NCBI RefSeq assembly: GCF_023283535.1
Contig: NZ_JAKILT010000006.1
Span: forward strand, 62,001-126,000
Direction: 5' to 3'
Origin: Shewanella sairae
Lineage (GTDB): Bacteria; Pseudomonadota; Gammaproteobacteria; Enterobacterales; Shewanellaceae
DNA length: 64,000 nucleotides
Below the pieces are notes generated by a model, which was not told where the DNA came from, ran no database searches, and worked only from the letters and a program-made list of their open reading frames with translations. Numbering within the stretch: position 1 is the stretch's first letter; every line of letters starts with the position of its first letter. Below, one piece after another: positions 36,152-45,191 of the stretch. The position numbers were made by a program, and so were the translations under genes.

Positions 36152-38515
36152 CTAACCGCCAATCATCTTCTTCCACCAAGGTAATGGCTCACCACAATTC
36201 GCAACTGGCTGATAGCTATCTCTTAGCGCGGGTACTTTCACTACGCCAGCACAATCAGCTTGCTTAGCAACGCCGGTATCACGCTCAAAATAACCTTGAA
36301 CGACACCGTCTACAGGTGCCATACGCAGGCTTAGCGGTGCGCGATTATTTAAGAAAGCTTGGTAAACGGCCATCGCGCCACTACTACCATAAAGCCCTGT
36401 TTTACCGTTATCGTCTCGACCAACCCAAATAGCAGCAACATTTCGCTCATCAAAACCGGCAAACCAAGAATCTCGTGAGTCGTTACTGGTACCCGTCTTA
36501 CCCGCAAGGGTGACATACGGGAATGCATTGCCTAAACGCTTAGCCGTGCCCGACTCAACCACTTGGGTCATGGCGTACTTCACCAAGAAGTTACTCGCGG
36601 CAGGAACCGCTTGTGATGGCTGAGGTCTTGACGCTGCAAGCGGCTGGTTTTGCGCATTCAATACGGTTGTTACCGAATTTAAATGACGGTATCGACCGTC
36701 ATCAGCAACGGTTTGAAATACCTGCGCCACCATCAATGGCGAGCCGTTAACCGCCCCTAATAGCATAGATGGGTACTCAGGGATTTTCTCGCGCCAACCT
36801 GCTTTATCGAGCGTCGTCGCCACATCACTAACACCAATCGCCATACCTAAGTTTACCGTAGGTACGTTCATCGACTTCTTAAATGCCGTTAGCAATGGCA
36901 CTTGGCCACTGAACTTTTTATCGACGTTTTGCGGCGACCAGGTTTTACCTTGGCCATTTTTAAGGGTTATCGGCTCATCTTTAAGTGGCGATGCTAAGTT
37001 ATATTTACCCGCTTGGTTCAGCGCCGTCGCGTATACAAAAGGCTTAATCAAAGAACCTATTGGACGGCGGATCTCTACTGCACGGTTAAAGCCTTTATAG
37101 CTAGGAACTTTATCACCCACCATAGCGGCAATACCTGCAGAGTATTTATCGGTTAACACCATACCCACTTGCAAGGATTCATCATTTTTACCCAGCTGCT
37201 TAAGAGTTTGTTCGACCGCTTTTTCTGCCGCTTCTTGCGCCATAGGATCGAGTGTGGTGTATACCTTAATACCTGACTCTTGCAGTAAAGAATCGCCATA
37301 GCGATTGGCTAGCTCATGCTTAACCACAGAGAAGAACGCTGGCAATTTTTGGTGTACAGACTTATTCGCTTTACGTAACCCTAATGGTGACTCTGCAGCC
37401 GCCTGATACTGCGCGTTATTCAGCTCTCCGGCTTCCATTAATAAGCGCAATACTAAATCACGACGCTCTTGTGCACGCTCAGGATAGCGCCACGGATTGT
37501 AATAAGAGGGCCCTTTAATGACAGCCACTAAAAATGCCTGCTGCGGCACGGTTAATTCGGCGATCGGACGTCCAAAATAAAACTGTGAGGCTAGCCCCAT
37601 ACCATGTACACCACGGGCTTTATCTTGGCCCATATACACTTCATTTAGGTATGCTTCTAAAATCTCATCTTTTTCATAACGGAAATCGATAATGATCGCC
37701 ATTAGAGCTTCACGGATCTTACGGGTAAGAGAACGTTCACTTGATAAAAAGAAGTTCTTAGCTAGTTGCTGAGTTAACGTCGAGCCTCCTTGCACCGTGC
37801 GCCCTGCGCTAATGTTGACTAAGGCGGCACGTAAAATCGCAAACGGATTAACGCCGTGATGTTCATAAAAGCTGCGATCTTCAACCAATATCAGTGCGTT
37901 GACGATATGTTTAGGCAAGCTATCCGTTGATACAAACAACCTATCTTCACCATCTCCAGTAATAATACGGTCGAGCAATACAGGCTCTAGATGGAATACG
38001 GCTAACTGACGTTTGTCGCTATTACGCGCAACCGACACCACACCGTTACTGTCAAAGGTGATCATCACTCTCTGCTCAGCTTGATCCCCTTGAGGATGTA
38101 AAAATGGTCTACGCCAGAGATCAATTTTGGTTTTCGAAGCAGAAAACTCACCAACCTGACGCGGATTGGCGACTTTGCGGTAACCCAAGAGTTTTAACTC
38201 CGCCATTAACTGTTCATGGCTTACCGCGGCTCCAGGATAAAGCGCCATTGAACGACTAAATACCTGCGCAGGAAGATGCCATTTTTGCCCTTCAAACTTG
38301 CGAGCAATAATTTGGTCTAAATAGATACCGTAAGAAGCGATGATGACGGCTAATACTAAGGCCAGCTTCCAACAAATAGACCAAAGCTTACGCCCCCAAC
38401 CAGAATTAGGCTTTTTGGCGGCCGCTTTTTTACTGGCTCTAGGCTTTTTCGCTGCAGGCTTATTTCTCGTAGGTGCTTTTTTAGCTGCGCTCTTAGGTGT
38501 TGCTTTATCTGTCAT
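36152..38515 (-). CDS. mrcB: penicillin-binding protein 1B, bifunctional transglycosylase/transpeptidase
   Basis: About 787 residues. Lys/Ala-rich cytoplasmic tail (1-40), one membrane helix (about 48-65), UB2H-type domain, glycosyltransferase domain with EDRSFYEHHGVNP and QGGSTLTQQLAKNFFL, and transpeptidase domain with the three penicillin-binding motifs GSLIKPF (SxxK), KSMN (SxN) and KTGTSND. It polymerises and cross-links peptidoglycan at the outer face of the inner membrane and normally works with LpoB. I use the ATG of MTDKATPK at 38515, preceded by GGAAG, instead of the frame's first Met at 38539. Adjacent to hrpB as in E. coli. Confidence 0.95.
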   Translation of the reverse strand: MTDKATPKSAAKKAPTRNKPAAKKPRASKKAAAKKPNSGWGRKLWSICWKLALVLAVIIASYGIYLDQIIARKFEGQKWHLPAQVFSRSMALYPGAAVSHEQLMAELKLLGYRKVANPRQVGEFSASKTKIDLWRRPFLHPQGDQAEQRVMITFDSNGVVSVARNSDKRQLAVFHLEPVLLDRIITGDGEDRLFVSTDSLPKHIVNALILVEDRSFYEHHGVNPFAILRAALVNISAGRTVQGGSTLTQQLAKNFFLSSERSLTRKIREALMAIIIDFRYEKDEILEAYLNEVYMGQDKARGVHGMGLASQFYFGRPIAELTVPQQAFLVAVIKGPSYYNPWRYPERAQERRDLVLRLLMEAGELNNAQYQAAAESPLGLRKANKSVHQKLPAFFSVVKHELANRYGDSLLQESGIKVYTTLDPMAQEAAEKAVEQTLKQLGKNDESLQVGMVLTDKYSAGIAAMVGDKVPSYKGFNRAVEIRRPIGSLIKPFVYATALNQAGKYNLASPLKDEPITLKNGQGKTWSPQNVDKKFSGQVPLLTAFKKSMNVPTVNLGMAIGVSDVATTLDKAGWREKIPEYPSMLLGAVNGSPLMVAQVFQTVADDGRYRHLNSVTTVLNAQNQPLAASRPQPSQAVPAASNFLVKYAMTQVVESGTAKRLGNAFPYVTLAGKTGTSNDSRDSWFAGFDERNVAAIWVGRDDNGKTGLYGSSGAMAVYQAFLNNRAPLSLRMAPVDGVVQGYFERDTGVAKQADCAGVVKVPALRDSYQPVANCGEPLPWWKKMIGG

Positions 38516-38539
38516 TATACTTCCGTAACGTGCCCGCAC

Positions 38540-39061
38540 TTATTGCGAACTAAGCGTCTTCTTTTTAGTAAATTTGGTCGGTTGGGTATTAGCAGGGTCA
38601 TCAGGCCATAAATGCCTAGGGTAGCGTCCCTTCATCTCTTTTTTTACGTGCTCATACGGCCCTTGCCAAAAACTGGCGAGATCGGCTGTTAACGCAAGTG
38701 GTCTATGGGCAGGAGACAATAACTCCATAGTCACCACTAACTTACCTTGGGCAAGTACAGGGCTTTGTTGCATGCCTAACGCTTCTTGTAACCTTACGCT
38801 TAATAGCGCGCGCCCTGTGGCGTCATAATCTATTTTTACACTCGTACCAGTTGCCATCGGCCATTTCTTAGGAAGCAAACTGTCTAACTGTTGCTGTAAA
38901 TCCCAAGGCAGCAAATTAAGCAACAGAGTATAACAATCTAATTGCTGCAATTGTGCAAGACTGCGCACCTCATCTAGATAAGGTGCAAGCCAGTTATCAA
39001 GATCATTTAATAGACTGTCATCGTCCAGCGCAGGCCAGTTGTGCTCTGGGCAGTACTGCAT
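38540..39061 (-). CDS. hrpB: HrpB C-terminal domain fragment downstream of the amber codon
   Basis: 173 residues from an internal Met, matching the HrpB_C domain: LNDLDNWLAPYL, IDYDATGRALLSVRLQEALGM, VTMELLSPAHRPLALTADLASFW and the terminal KEMKGRYPRHLWPDDP. There is no convincing ribosome site before the ATG, so independent translation is doubtful; more likely the tail of an interrupted or read-through hrpB. Its stop lies 24 bases before the mrcB ATG. Confidence 0.7.
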   Translation of the reverse strand: MQYCPEHNWPALDDDSLLNDLDNWLAPYLDEVRSLAQLQQLDCYTLLLNLLPWDLQQQLDSLLPKKWPMATGTSVKIDYDATGRALLSVRLQEALGMQQSPVLAQGKLVVTMELLSPAHRPLALTADLASFWQGPYEHVKKEMKGRYPRHLWPDDPANTQPTKFTKKKTLSSQ

Positions 39062-39079
39062 AACTAAGGCAACACGGCG

Positions 39080-41104
39080 CTATAACTGTAAGCAGGCATC
39101 ATTAAAGTTCATTAATGCCAGTCCTTTGAGCCTAATTTGCTCCATGAGCGCTAACTTGATAAGCCGTTTGTCGACCTTGGAAATCGCTGACTTAGTTAGC
39201 AAGATCTCACCGATTTTTTGCTGTTTTTCTGCAAAAAATCGTCCCTTTGCTTCATCCCAGCCGGCATATTCATGGCTAACCACTAACTCGGCTAATTCAT
39301 TGTCAAATAATTCAGGGTTAAGCGGCGTAGCAAGATACACTTTGCCTTGGCTACGGCCTTCTGTTTCTTGAAAGTCAGCGACCACTAACCAAGCTGAGCC
39401 AGCTAACACGTCTTCATTGGCAAGTTCGACACCACTGCCATTAGCCAGTTGATAGCCACTCACTCCTCGGGCTTTGGCAATTCGGTCTGGATAAGCAAAT
39501 GCCAGTAAAGTCGCAATGTCATCTTGACTCGCTTGAGCTGCAACTCGCTGTAAATCGACTTTACCTAAAGCCGACAAGCTCAAACTGTTAATCCAATTGC
39601 GGATCTGCTTTTGTGGCTCACCTTGCAGTGACTCATTTAGATAGCGGCTAATATCAGTGCCAAGGCGACTGCGGCTGCGCGCCTCCAACGTGCCGGCTAA
39701 AATTGTGGCTAACAGCGCAAAGTGAATATCATTATGTTGCTCCGCGTGCTGCTTTGCCCTCAGCAGCATATGTGCAAGTCTGGGACTACAACCTAACTTA
39801 TGTGCGGCGCGCCCGTGTGGCGTAATGACTCTCACATCAGTGACCATGCCCATGGTGCACAGTAACTGCCAACTAACTGTCTCGTTTGCTGCAGAAGGCG
39901 CCGTGAGTAATGGCAGCTCGGTTAATGATTTTACCCCCCAAAAAGCGCCATCGAGTACCATGGATAAGAGATCTGAATGCACAATCTCTGGTTCATCAGC
40001 TTGAGTTAAGCGGCCATGTTCTTCTTGGCTCCATAGCCGGGTGCACACTCCCGCCATTAAACGACCGGCGCGGCCTGCACGTTGAGCGGCAGACGCCTGA
40101 CTAATGCGTTTTAGAGATAAACGGCTGACGCCAGTTTTAGGGTTAAAACGCGCTTGACGTTTATAACCAGAATCGACAACTTGGGTAATGCCTTCGATGG
40201 TCAAACTTGATTCTGCCACGTTAGTAGCTAATACCACTTTACGCAGGTGTTTTGCTGCAGGTGCGATAGCCAGATCTTGCGCCTTGGCGCTTAAGCTGCC
40301 AAATAACGGGCAGATAACAAAAACTTTTGGATCTAAGCGCGCCGTTAAGATTTGCTGCAACTTATTTATCTCACCCTGCCCGGGCAAAAATGCCAATAAT
40401 GACCCTTCAACATATTCAGTTAAACTATTAATGATCACTTTAGCCATATGTTCGAGCCAGCGGCCTTGGCTAGGCACAGCATTATAATAATGCTCTACCG
40501 GAAAGCTGCGACCTTGGCTATTTAGCAACGCCGCTTCAGGCATTAAATCTGTTAGCGCCAGCCCAGATAATGTGGCAGACATGGCCAAAATCTTTAAGTC
40601 TTCTCGAAAGCTGGCTTGGATCTCTAACGCTAATGCTAAACCTAAATCAGTAGTCAGATGGCGTTCATGGATTTCATCGAAAATCACCATATCAATACCA
40701 GTCAACTCAGGGTCTTGTTGGATCATGCGCGTTAAAATACCTTCGGTGACTATCTCTAAACGCGTATTGGCTGACACGCGAGAGTCGCCTTTGACTCGGT
40801 AACCCACTTCAGTGCCAAGCTCACAACCACGTTGCTTAGCAATAAATTGCGCCACATTACGAGCAGCCACTCTACGCGGCTCTAACATCAAAATTTTGCC
40901 TTCGATCTCTGCCCAATCAAGCATGTCTAAAGGCAATGCGGTTGATTTACCTGCGCCAGTAGGCGCTTCTAAAATCACTTGGCTCTGAGACTTGAATGCA
41001 TCTCGAAGCGGTGTGAGTAAGGCATGTATGGGTAATGAGGTCACGAGTGGTTTGTCTACCATAATAAACGATGTCGATGCGCTGAAAACAGAGATAATAC
41101 GCAT
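39080..41104 (-). CDS. hrpB: HrpB N-terminal and central part (DEAH-box-like helicase core)
   Basis: 674 residues containing all helicase motifs: EAPTGAGKST (motif I), FDEIHERHL (II), MSATLSG (III), the C-terminal RecA domain with VVDSGYKRQARFNP and SQASAAQRAGRAGR (VI), and the HA2 winged-helix region. It lacks the HrpB-specific C-terminal domain, which follows after the amber codon. HrpB-type proteins are DEAH-like RNA-helicase relatives of ill-defined role. Met15 (MVDKPLVTSLP, start near 41062) is an alternative start. Might fold as a truncated enzyme. Confidence 0.85.
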   Translation of the reverse strand: MRIISVFSASTSFIMVDKPLVTSLPIHALLTPLRDAFKSQSQVILEAPTGAGKSTALPLDMLDWAEIEGKILMLEPRRVAARNVAQFIAKQRGCELGTEVGYRVKGDSRVSANTRLEIVTEGILTRMIQQDPELTGIDMVIFDEIHERHLTTDLGLALALEIQASFREDLKILAMSATLSGLALTDLMPEAALLNSQGRSFPVEHYYNAVPSQGRWLEHMAKVIINSLTEYVEGSLLAFLPGQGEINKLQQILTARLDPKVFVICPLFGSLSAKAQDLAIAPAAKHLRKVVLATNVAESSLTIEGITQVVDSGYKRQARFNPKTGVSRLSLKRISQASAAQRAGRAGRLMAGVCTRLWSQEEHGRLTQADEPEIVHSDLLSMVLDGAFWGVKSLTELPLLTAPSAANETVSWQLLCTMGMVTDVRVITPHGRAAHKLGCSPRLAHMLLRAKQHAEQHNDIHFALLATILAGTLEARSRSRLGTDISRYLNESLQGEPQKQIRNWINSLSLSALGKVDLQRVAAQASQDDIATLLAFAYPDRIAKARGVSGYQLANGSGVELANEDVLAGSAWLVVADFQETEGRSQGKVYLATPLNPELFDNELAELVVSHEYAGWDEAKGRFFAEKQQKIGEILLTKSAISKVDKRLIKLALMEQIRLKGLALMNFNDACLQL

Positions 41105-41267
41105 GAATCCACGGGCTGAATCTCGCTAGTGTACTCTAAAAGCTATGCTAGACTAAACAGTCTTGTGCTGGGAGCAATTGAGCCAGCTAATAAATTTCGA
41201 CCATTGAAATCTAAACGCCGAGATTAAAACTCATTTGGTATGACTAAGCAGAGTTAAGTGAATAACC

Positions 41268-41786
41268 ATGAACATTGATTCTAAACGCATCTTTTTAGGC
41301 TTCTCGTTAAACGAGCTGCAGTCAGCTGCTATTGTGTTAATCCAAAAACAGCTGCCAGAAAGCCTGCGCCCTGTCCCTAAGGCAAATCTACACATGACAC
41401 TAGCCTTTTTAGGTGCCGCAACTGATTTACAGATCCAGCACTTAATCGACAAGGTTAATGCGCTACATAAACCTCAGTTTAGCGTGACCCTGAATAGCCT
41501 TGTCCATTGGCAAAAGCCTAAAATTCTCTGTTTAAACGGTGATGCTGATAGCCACTTACGTCAATTTGCCATGGCTGCACAATCTATAGCTGCAGAACTA
41601 TCATTGCATTGCAGTGAGCATAGCTATAACCCACATGTCACCTTGTGCCGTAAAGCCAAAACTAACCTAACAGATATTGCTTACTCCCCTATGACGATTA
41701 GACCGACTCAACTGCACCTATTTGAGTCGTATCCGGGGGCTAATGGGGTTGAATATCCAACACTTCATAGCTGGAACTTAGCTTAA
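41268..41786 (+). CDS. thpR: RNA 2',3'-cyclic phosphodiesterase (2H family)
   Basis: 172 residues with the two HxTx motifs of the 2H phosphoesterase superfamily: HMTL (His42, Thr44) and HVTL (His123, Thr125). The start KRIFLGFSLNELQ and overall length match ThpR/LigT, which hydrolyses 2',3'-cyclic phosphates on RNA and can seal tRNA halves in vitro. Divergent from hrpB. In E. coli thpR is the neighbour of both hrpB and sfsA; here sfsA lies 4 kb away, beyond an insert. Confidence 0.92.
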   Translation: MNIDSKRIFLGFSLNELQSAAIVLIQKQLPESLRPVPKANLHMTLAFLGAATDLQIQHLIDKVNALHKPQFSVTLNSLVHWQKPKILCLNGDADSHLRQFAMAAQSIAAELSLHCSEHSYNPHVTLCRKAKTNLTDIAYSPMTIRPTQLHLFESYPGANGVEYPTLHSWNLA

Positions 41787-41851
41787 TAGTTTATGACTAG
41801 CCGAATCTGAGCTAACCTATGCATCATTAAGTTCCTGCTAATGAGATAATC

Positions 41852-42163
41852 ATGGAAACCACCGAAATAACTAAAGCCCAACTTATTGCACTGCTGACAT
41901 CATGGAAGCTAGGTGAGATAGACGGCGAAGCCTTGCAAAACTGGATGGTCACTCACTACGATCCGCCAGAAGTAAAAATTGGCACAGGTGAAGCGGAATG
42001 GACTCAAGAAGCAATGAATATCGTTATGAACGAGTATGAAATTGCTAAAATTGCCAAGTTCAGACTTGAAAATGCTCAGTATGCTATCGACTTTGTTAAT
42101 TGCAGCGAAAGCAATTTCAACCAAACTAAGCATCTATTCATTCAAGATGGGTTTTGCGATTAG
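41852..42163 (+). CDS. hypothetical acidic protein
   Basis: 103 residues, acidic, no membrane segment or signal peptide, predicted helical (ITKAQLIALLTSWKLGEIDGEALQNWM, then EAMNIVMNEYEIAKIAKFRLENAQYAIDFV). The gene lies 65 bases after thpR in the same direction, with a TAATGAGATAATC-type leader and no strong ribosome site. I recognise no family, though its N-terminus recalls small helical regulators that read W-x-x-G-x-I/L. First gene of the region inserted between thpR and sfsA relative to E. coli. Confidence 0.6.
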   Translation: METTEITKAQLIALLTSWKLGEIDGEALQNWMVTHYDPPEVKIGTGEAEWTQEAMNIVMNEYEIAKIAKFRLENAQYAIDFVNCSESNFNQTKHLFIQDGFCD

Positions 42164-42182
42164 AATTCGCTAAAAAGCAGCT

Positions 42183-42210
42183 AAAAAAATGCCACCTCTC
42201 TCTAGGTGGC
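42183..42210 (-). terminator. terminator downstream of the ToxR-like regulator gene
   Basis: Stem GCCACCT/AGGTGGC, loop of six, with T7 on the minus strand; suited to leftward transcription from 43341, about 170 bases beyond the stop. Confidence 0.7.
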
Positions 42211-42384
42211 TAATCGAAGAAGATACCAAATTGGCACGAGTCGCAAATATTTGCTTTTGTTTGTAAGCGCAAAGCTGCATGATGAACAATAGCAATATTG
42301 ATAGCACACCCGCTTAACAATCCCCATTGATAAAGCTTGAAATAATTTGAAAAGTTTTGAATTTCCCGAAGTTTAGCGACAAAT

Positions 42385-43341
42385 TTAGGTTTGCTTTGTA
42401 GAAAAATGACTTAATACCAAACGATACAAAGAATCTGAATCAACCACCACAGCTTGGCCACCCGCTTCAGTAATAGCGCTATTCACTCCCTCAGACTCAA
42501 CATAGGTGTACAGGTAAAATGGTGTTTTATGGCCGTTTTCACGTATCGATTGCAGCAGTTTAAGCCCTGCGAGTGGATCGCCGTGGCGTCCCATATCGGA
42601 AATGACAACTTGATATTGGTACATAGTCAACAACATCAACGCCTCTTCAGAGGTCACTGTGTTATAAACACCAATCTTTTTTTGTTCGAAATAGGCTTTT
42701 TCAACAAGATTGTTTTCTGGATGATCATCAATCCATAAAATCCGCCCAATAGCGTCACTCGGTTCGCTGTATGTAAGCCGATGATCATGCACAACATTTA
42801 AACTGCCACCTTGCCAAAGCTGAAACATCAAGCCCAACACTAGCACCAATGCAATAAGTACCTTAGCAAAGATCTCCCACCAAGAAGATTGACTTATTTG
42901 TACCATTTGCGGCGCTTTGTCAGGGTCACTTTGTTTTAGTGGCGCAACTGACTCTATAGGCTGGTGAGTTTGATTTTGAGCTAACGGGATTACCTGCTCT
43001 AATCTTGCTTGTTCAGCTGCCTGCAGTTGCTTGCCGAGCACATGCTCTAAACGGTAGCCTCGGCCATGCACGGTTTGGATGAGTGGGCCTTGATAACCTG
43101 CTTTAGCAAAAAGTTTACGCGTATCGGAAACCAGCTTTGATAGCGACATATCAGACACGACGGTATCTTGCCAAACCTCAGCTAAGCAATCTTGCTTACT
43201 GCAATGCTCTGGATAATGTTCAGCGAGTAGCGATAACAAGCTGATATGTCTTTCGTCTAAAGCAACACGTTTATCCACAACGCAAAGTTCTAGTGCTTCA
43301 CTATCGATGCAGAATTCACTAAAACTTAGGTTCATATTCAA
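42385..43341 (-). CDS. membrane-anchored winged-helix regulator (ToxR/CadC-like) with C-terminal receiver-like domain
   Basis: 318 residues. OmpR/ToxR-type winged helix at about 5-100 (SLLSLLAEHYPEHCSKQDCLAEVW, recognition helix VVSDMSLSKLVSDTRK, wing TVHGRGYRLE), a Gln/Pro-rich linker, one membrane helix at about 158-176 (IFAKVLIALVLVLGLMF), then about 130 residues that read like a response-regulator receiver: ILWIDDHPEN (Asp205-Asp206), VVISDMGRHGDPLAGLKLLQSIRENG (Asp249) and FYLYT. The canonical Lys is not evident (GGQAVVVDSDS). With one membrane helix and a cytoplasmic DNA-binding domain, the receiver-like part would lie in the periplasm, which is odd. Regulated genes unknown; pepB is the nearest upstream gene. 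Confidence 0.82.
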   Translation of the reverse strand: MNMNLSFSEFCIDSEALELCVVDKRVALDERHISLLSLLAEHYPEHCSKQDCLAEVWQDTVVSDMSLSKLVSDTRKLFAKAGYQGPLIQTVHGRGYRLEHVLGKQLQAAEQARLEQVIPLAQNQTHQPIESVAPLKQSDPDKAPQMVQISQSSWWEIFAKVLIALVLVLGLMFQLWQGGSLNVVHDHRLTYSEPSDAIGRILWIDDHPENNLVEKAYFEQKKIGVYNTVTSEEALMLLTMYQYQVVISDMGRHGDPLAGLKLLQSIRENGHKTPFYLYTYVESEGVNSAITEAGGQAVVVDSDSLYRLVLSHFSTKQT

Positions 43342-43490
43342 TAACCTTACATTGCGACTTTAGGTTTACCATTAACAATATTGAAACATAAAGTATTTTA
43401 TAGCAAAAATAAATGCCCCTTGCTTGAATAACAAACTTAATCAAACTAAGCGCTGAACTCACACCAATCACTAAGATAATTGTCACTCTT

Positions 43491-43820
43491 ATACCAATCA
43501 GTATAAGAATTTGATCAGCTCAGAACGATTTTTGGCAAACTAATTCAAGGCGAATAGCTGTAATAATGGTTATTCCCTTATAAAGGTATTCAACGCAGAA
43601 GTAGGCAGCCAAAAACGTTCCAGACTGGCGAGTTTTAGCGATTCTGATGCTGTGACTCTTAACAAACAAAGAGGGAACTTGAACCTAGTTCAACTATGCT
43701 CTTCGCTCGTTGCGAGCAGCATGGATGCAGCGAATGTCATTAAAGCAGGAGCACTTAATGACCTTGCCTCAAAACCGCTAAACTCTCGCTGAGTGACTAA
43801 ATGTTTATACTGATTGGTAT
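43491..43820. mobile_element. MITE-like element, copy A (330 bp)
   Basis: Bounded by perfect 16-bp terminal inverted repeats ATACCAATCAGTATAA / TTATACTGATTGGTAT. Interior shares long near-identical stretches with copy B at 45192-45457 (for example GATTTTTGGCAAACTAATTC, GAAGTAGGCAGCCAAAAACG, CGAGTTTTAGCGATTCTGAT, CTCGCTGAGTGACTAAATG). Copy A carries about 64 extra bases in its right half. No open frame for a transposase. Lies between the ToxR-like regulator and pepB, and ends a few bases before the pepB terminator. Confidence 0.85.
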
Positions 43821-43825
43821 TTAAC

Positions 43826-43852
43826 TAAAAAGCCTCGAATTATCGAGGCTTT
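43826..43852 (-). terminator. terminator of pepB
   Basis: Perfect 10-bp stem AAAGCCTCGA/TCGAGGCTTT with a 4-base loop; T run on the minus strand. Confidence 0.88.
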
Positions 43853-43874
43853 ATGTGGGTAAATAGGCTATCAA

Positions 43875-45152
43875 TTAGTCTTCTAACAAACCTGCAATCG
43901 TTAACACGCCATGTGTGGTAGCCCCAGGTGACCATAAGTGATCGCCGCTATCGGAAAATGCAGAAGCTAAATCAATGTGTAACCAGTTAGCTTCAGGGGC
44001 AACAAAACGCCATAAGAAACCTGCCGCATTTGATGCACCACCAGCTCCACCACCTTTCATCGGACGACTGTTGGCCGTGTCTGCATAAGGGCTCGGGCAG
44101 TTATCTTTATGCCAAGGGTCAAGTGGCAGAGGCCATACACGCTCACCAACCGCCAAGGCTTTTTGCTGGGCTAACGCCAACACTTCAGCTTTTGGCGAGA
44201 AGATAGCATTGTAGTTAGTGCCAACCGCCATCACTGCTGCGCCAGTTAAGGTCGCTGCATCAATAATTAATGGCGCGCCGGTTTCAGATGCAGCTTGCAA
44301 ACCATCGGCCAACACTAAACGCCCTTCAGCATCAGTGTTAACCACTTCAACTGTCACGCCATTCTTGTATTTTAAGATATCGCCAAGCTTGTAAGCATGG
44401 CCGCTAATCAAGTTCTCAGCGCAACATAAAAATAGTTTTACCCGCTTATTAAGACCTGATTTGATAGCCAGCCCGAGTGCTGCGGTGACGGTTGCAGCGC
44501 CGCCCATATCACACTTCATGCCAAGCATACCTTCAGAGCCTTTAATGCTGTAACCACCAGAGTCAAAGGTAATACCTTTACCCACTAGGGCGACTGATAC
44601 GTTAGCGTCAGTGGCTAATGGATTAAAATCTAGTTCAAGTAAGGCTGGCGGACGTTCACTACCACGACCAACTGCATGAATACCAATCCACTTTTTCTCA
44701 AGCAGCTCTTCACCTTCAATAATACGGTAACTTACCTTATCGCCACCAATATCACTTAACCATTTTGCCGCTTGGGTGGCCAAAACTACAGGCGATAAGT
44801 TTTCCGGGGTTTCATTGATAAGTTGGCGAGCGAATGTCGCACTTTCAAGACGGCTTGTTAACAAAGACTGCGCCGCAGCGTCACCAGCCCAGTGAATGAT
44901 AGGTGCAGCCTGCGCAGTCGCAAAGCCTTGGGCAAATGCCCATTGTAAATCAACAGTCCAAAGCTCACCGGTTAGCGCCACTTGTGTTACCCCTTGCAGC
45001 TCAAGTTTGCGAGCCGCTTGTTGCACCTGCAGCAAGGTATCACCAGCGAGTAAGTGAATAGAAGCCGTGTCCGTTTGAAAAGTTAAATCAGCTTTGCCCC
45101 AGTGAGCAGCTGCTGCTTCATGGGTTAGGGTTACTTTCATCAAATCCGTCAT
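43875..45152 (-). CDS. pepB: aminopeptidase B (M17 leucyl aminopeptidase family)
   Basis: 425 residues, matching E. coli PepB (427) in length. The di-metal centre and catalytic residues of M17 enzymes are present: VGKGITFDSGGYSIKGSEGM (metal-binding Lys and Asp, catalytic Lys), MKCDMGGAA (Asp) and NTDAEGRLVLADGL (Asp, Glu and catalytic Arg). Cytosolic hexameric enzyme trimming N-terminal residues from peptides in peptide turnover. Single-gene unit with its own terminator; a repeat element lies on each side. In E. coli pepB sits elsewhere in the chromosome, so its place between thpR and sfsA is a rearrangement. Confidence 0.94.
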   Translation of the reverse strand: MTDLMKVTLTHEAAAAHWGKADLTFQTDTASIHLLAGDTLLQVQQAARKLELQGVTQVALTGELWTVDLQWAFAQGFATAQAAPIIHWAGDAAAQSLLTSRLESATFARQLINETPENLSPVVLATQAAKWLSDIGGDKVSYRIIEGEELLEKKWIGIHAVGRGSERPPALLELDFNPLATDANVSVALVGKGITFDSGGYSIKGSEGMLGMKCDMGGAATVTAALGLAIKSGLNKRVKLFLCCAENLISGHAYKLGDILKYKNGVTVEVVNTDAEGRLVLADGLQAASETGAPLIIDAATLTGAAVMAVGTNYNAIFSPKAEVLALAQQKALAVGERVWPLPLDPWHKDNCPSPYADTANSRPMKGGGAGGASNAAGFLWRFVAPEANWLHIDLASAFSDSGDHLWSPGATTHGVLTIAGLLED

Positions 45153-45191
45153 TTTAGGTCCTTATTATATGAATCGATGTGTCGACGTTTA

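Larger units (their letters stand above)
38540..41104 (-). pseudogene. hrpB: hrpB, ATP-dependent helicase gene interrupted by an in-frame amber codon
   Basis: Two frames in the same reading phase make up one HrpB of normal length (about 850 codons including the interruption). The first 674 codons end at TAG (39080-39082); reading on without any frame change gives six sense codons (RRVALV) and then the 173-codon remainder beginning MQYCPEHNW. HrpB proteins continue across this point with an uninterrupted helical segment. A CAG-to-TAG change is the simplest explanation. The gene is otherwise well preserved, so the lesion is recent, is read through, or is a sequencing error. Confidence 0.75.
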
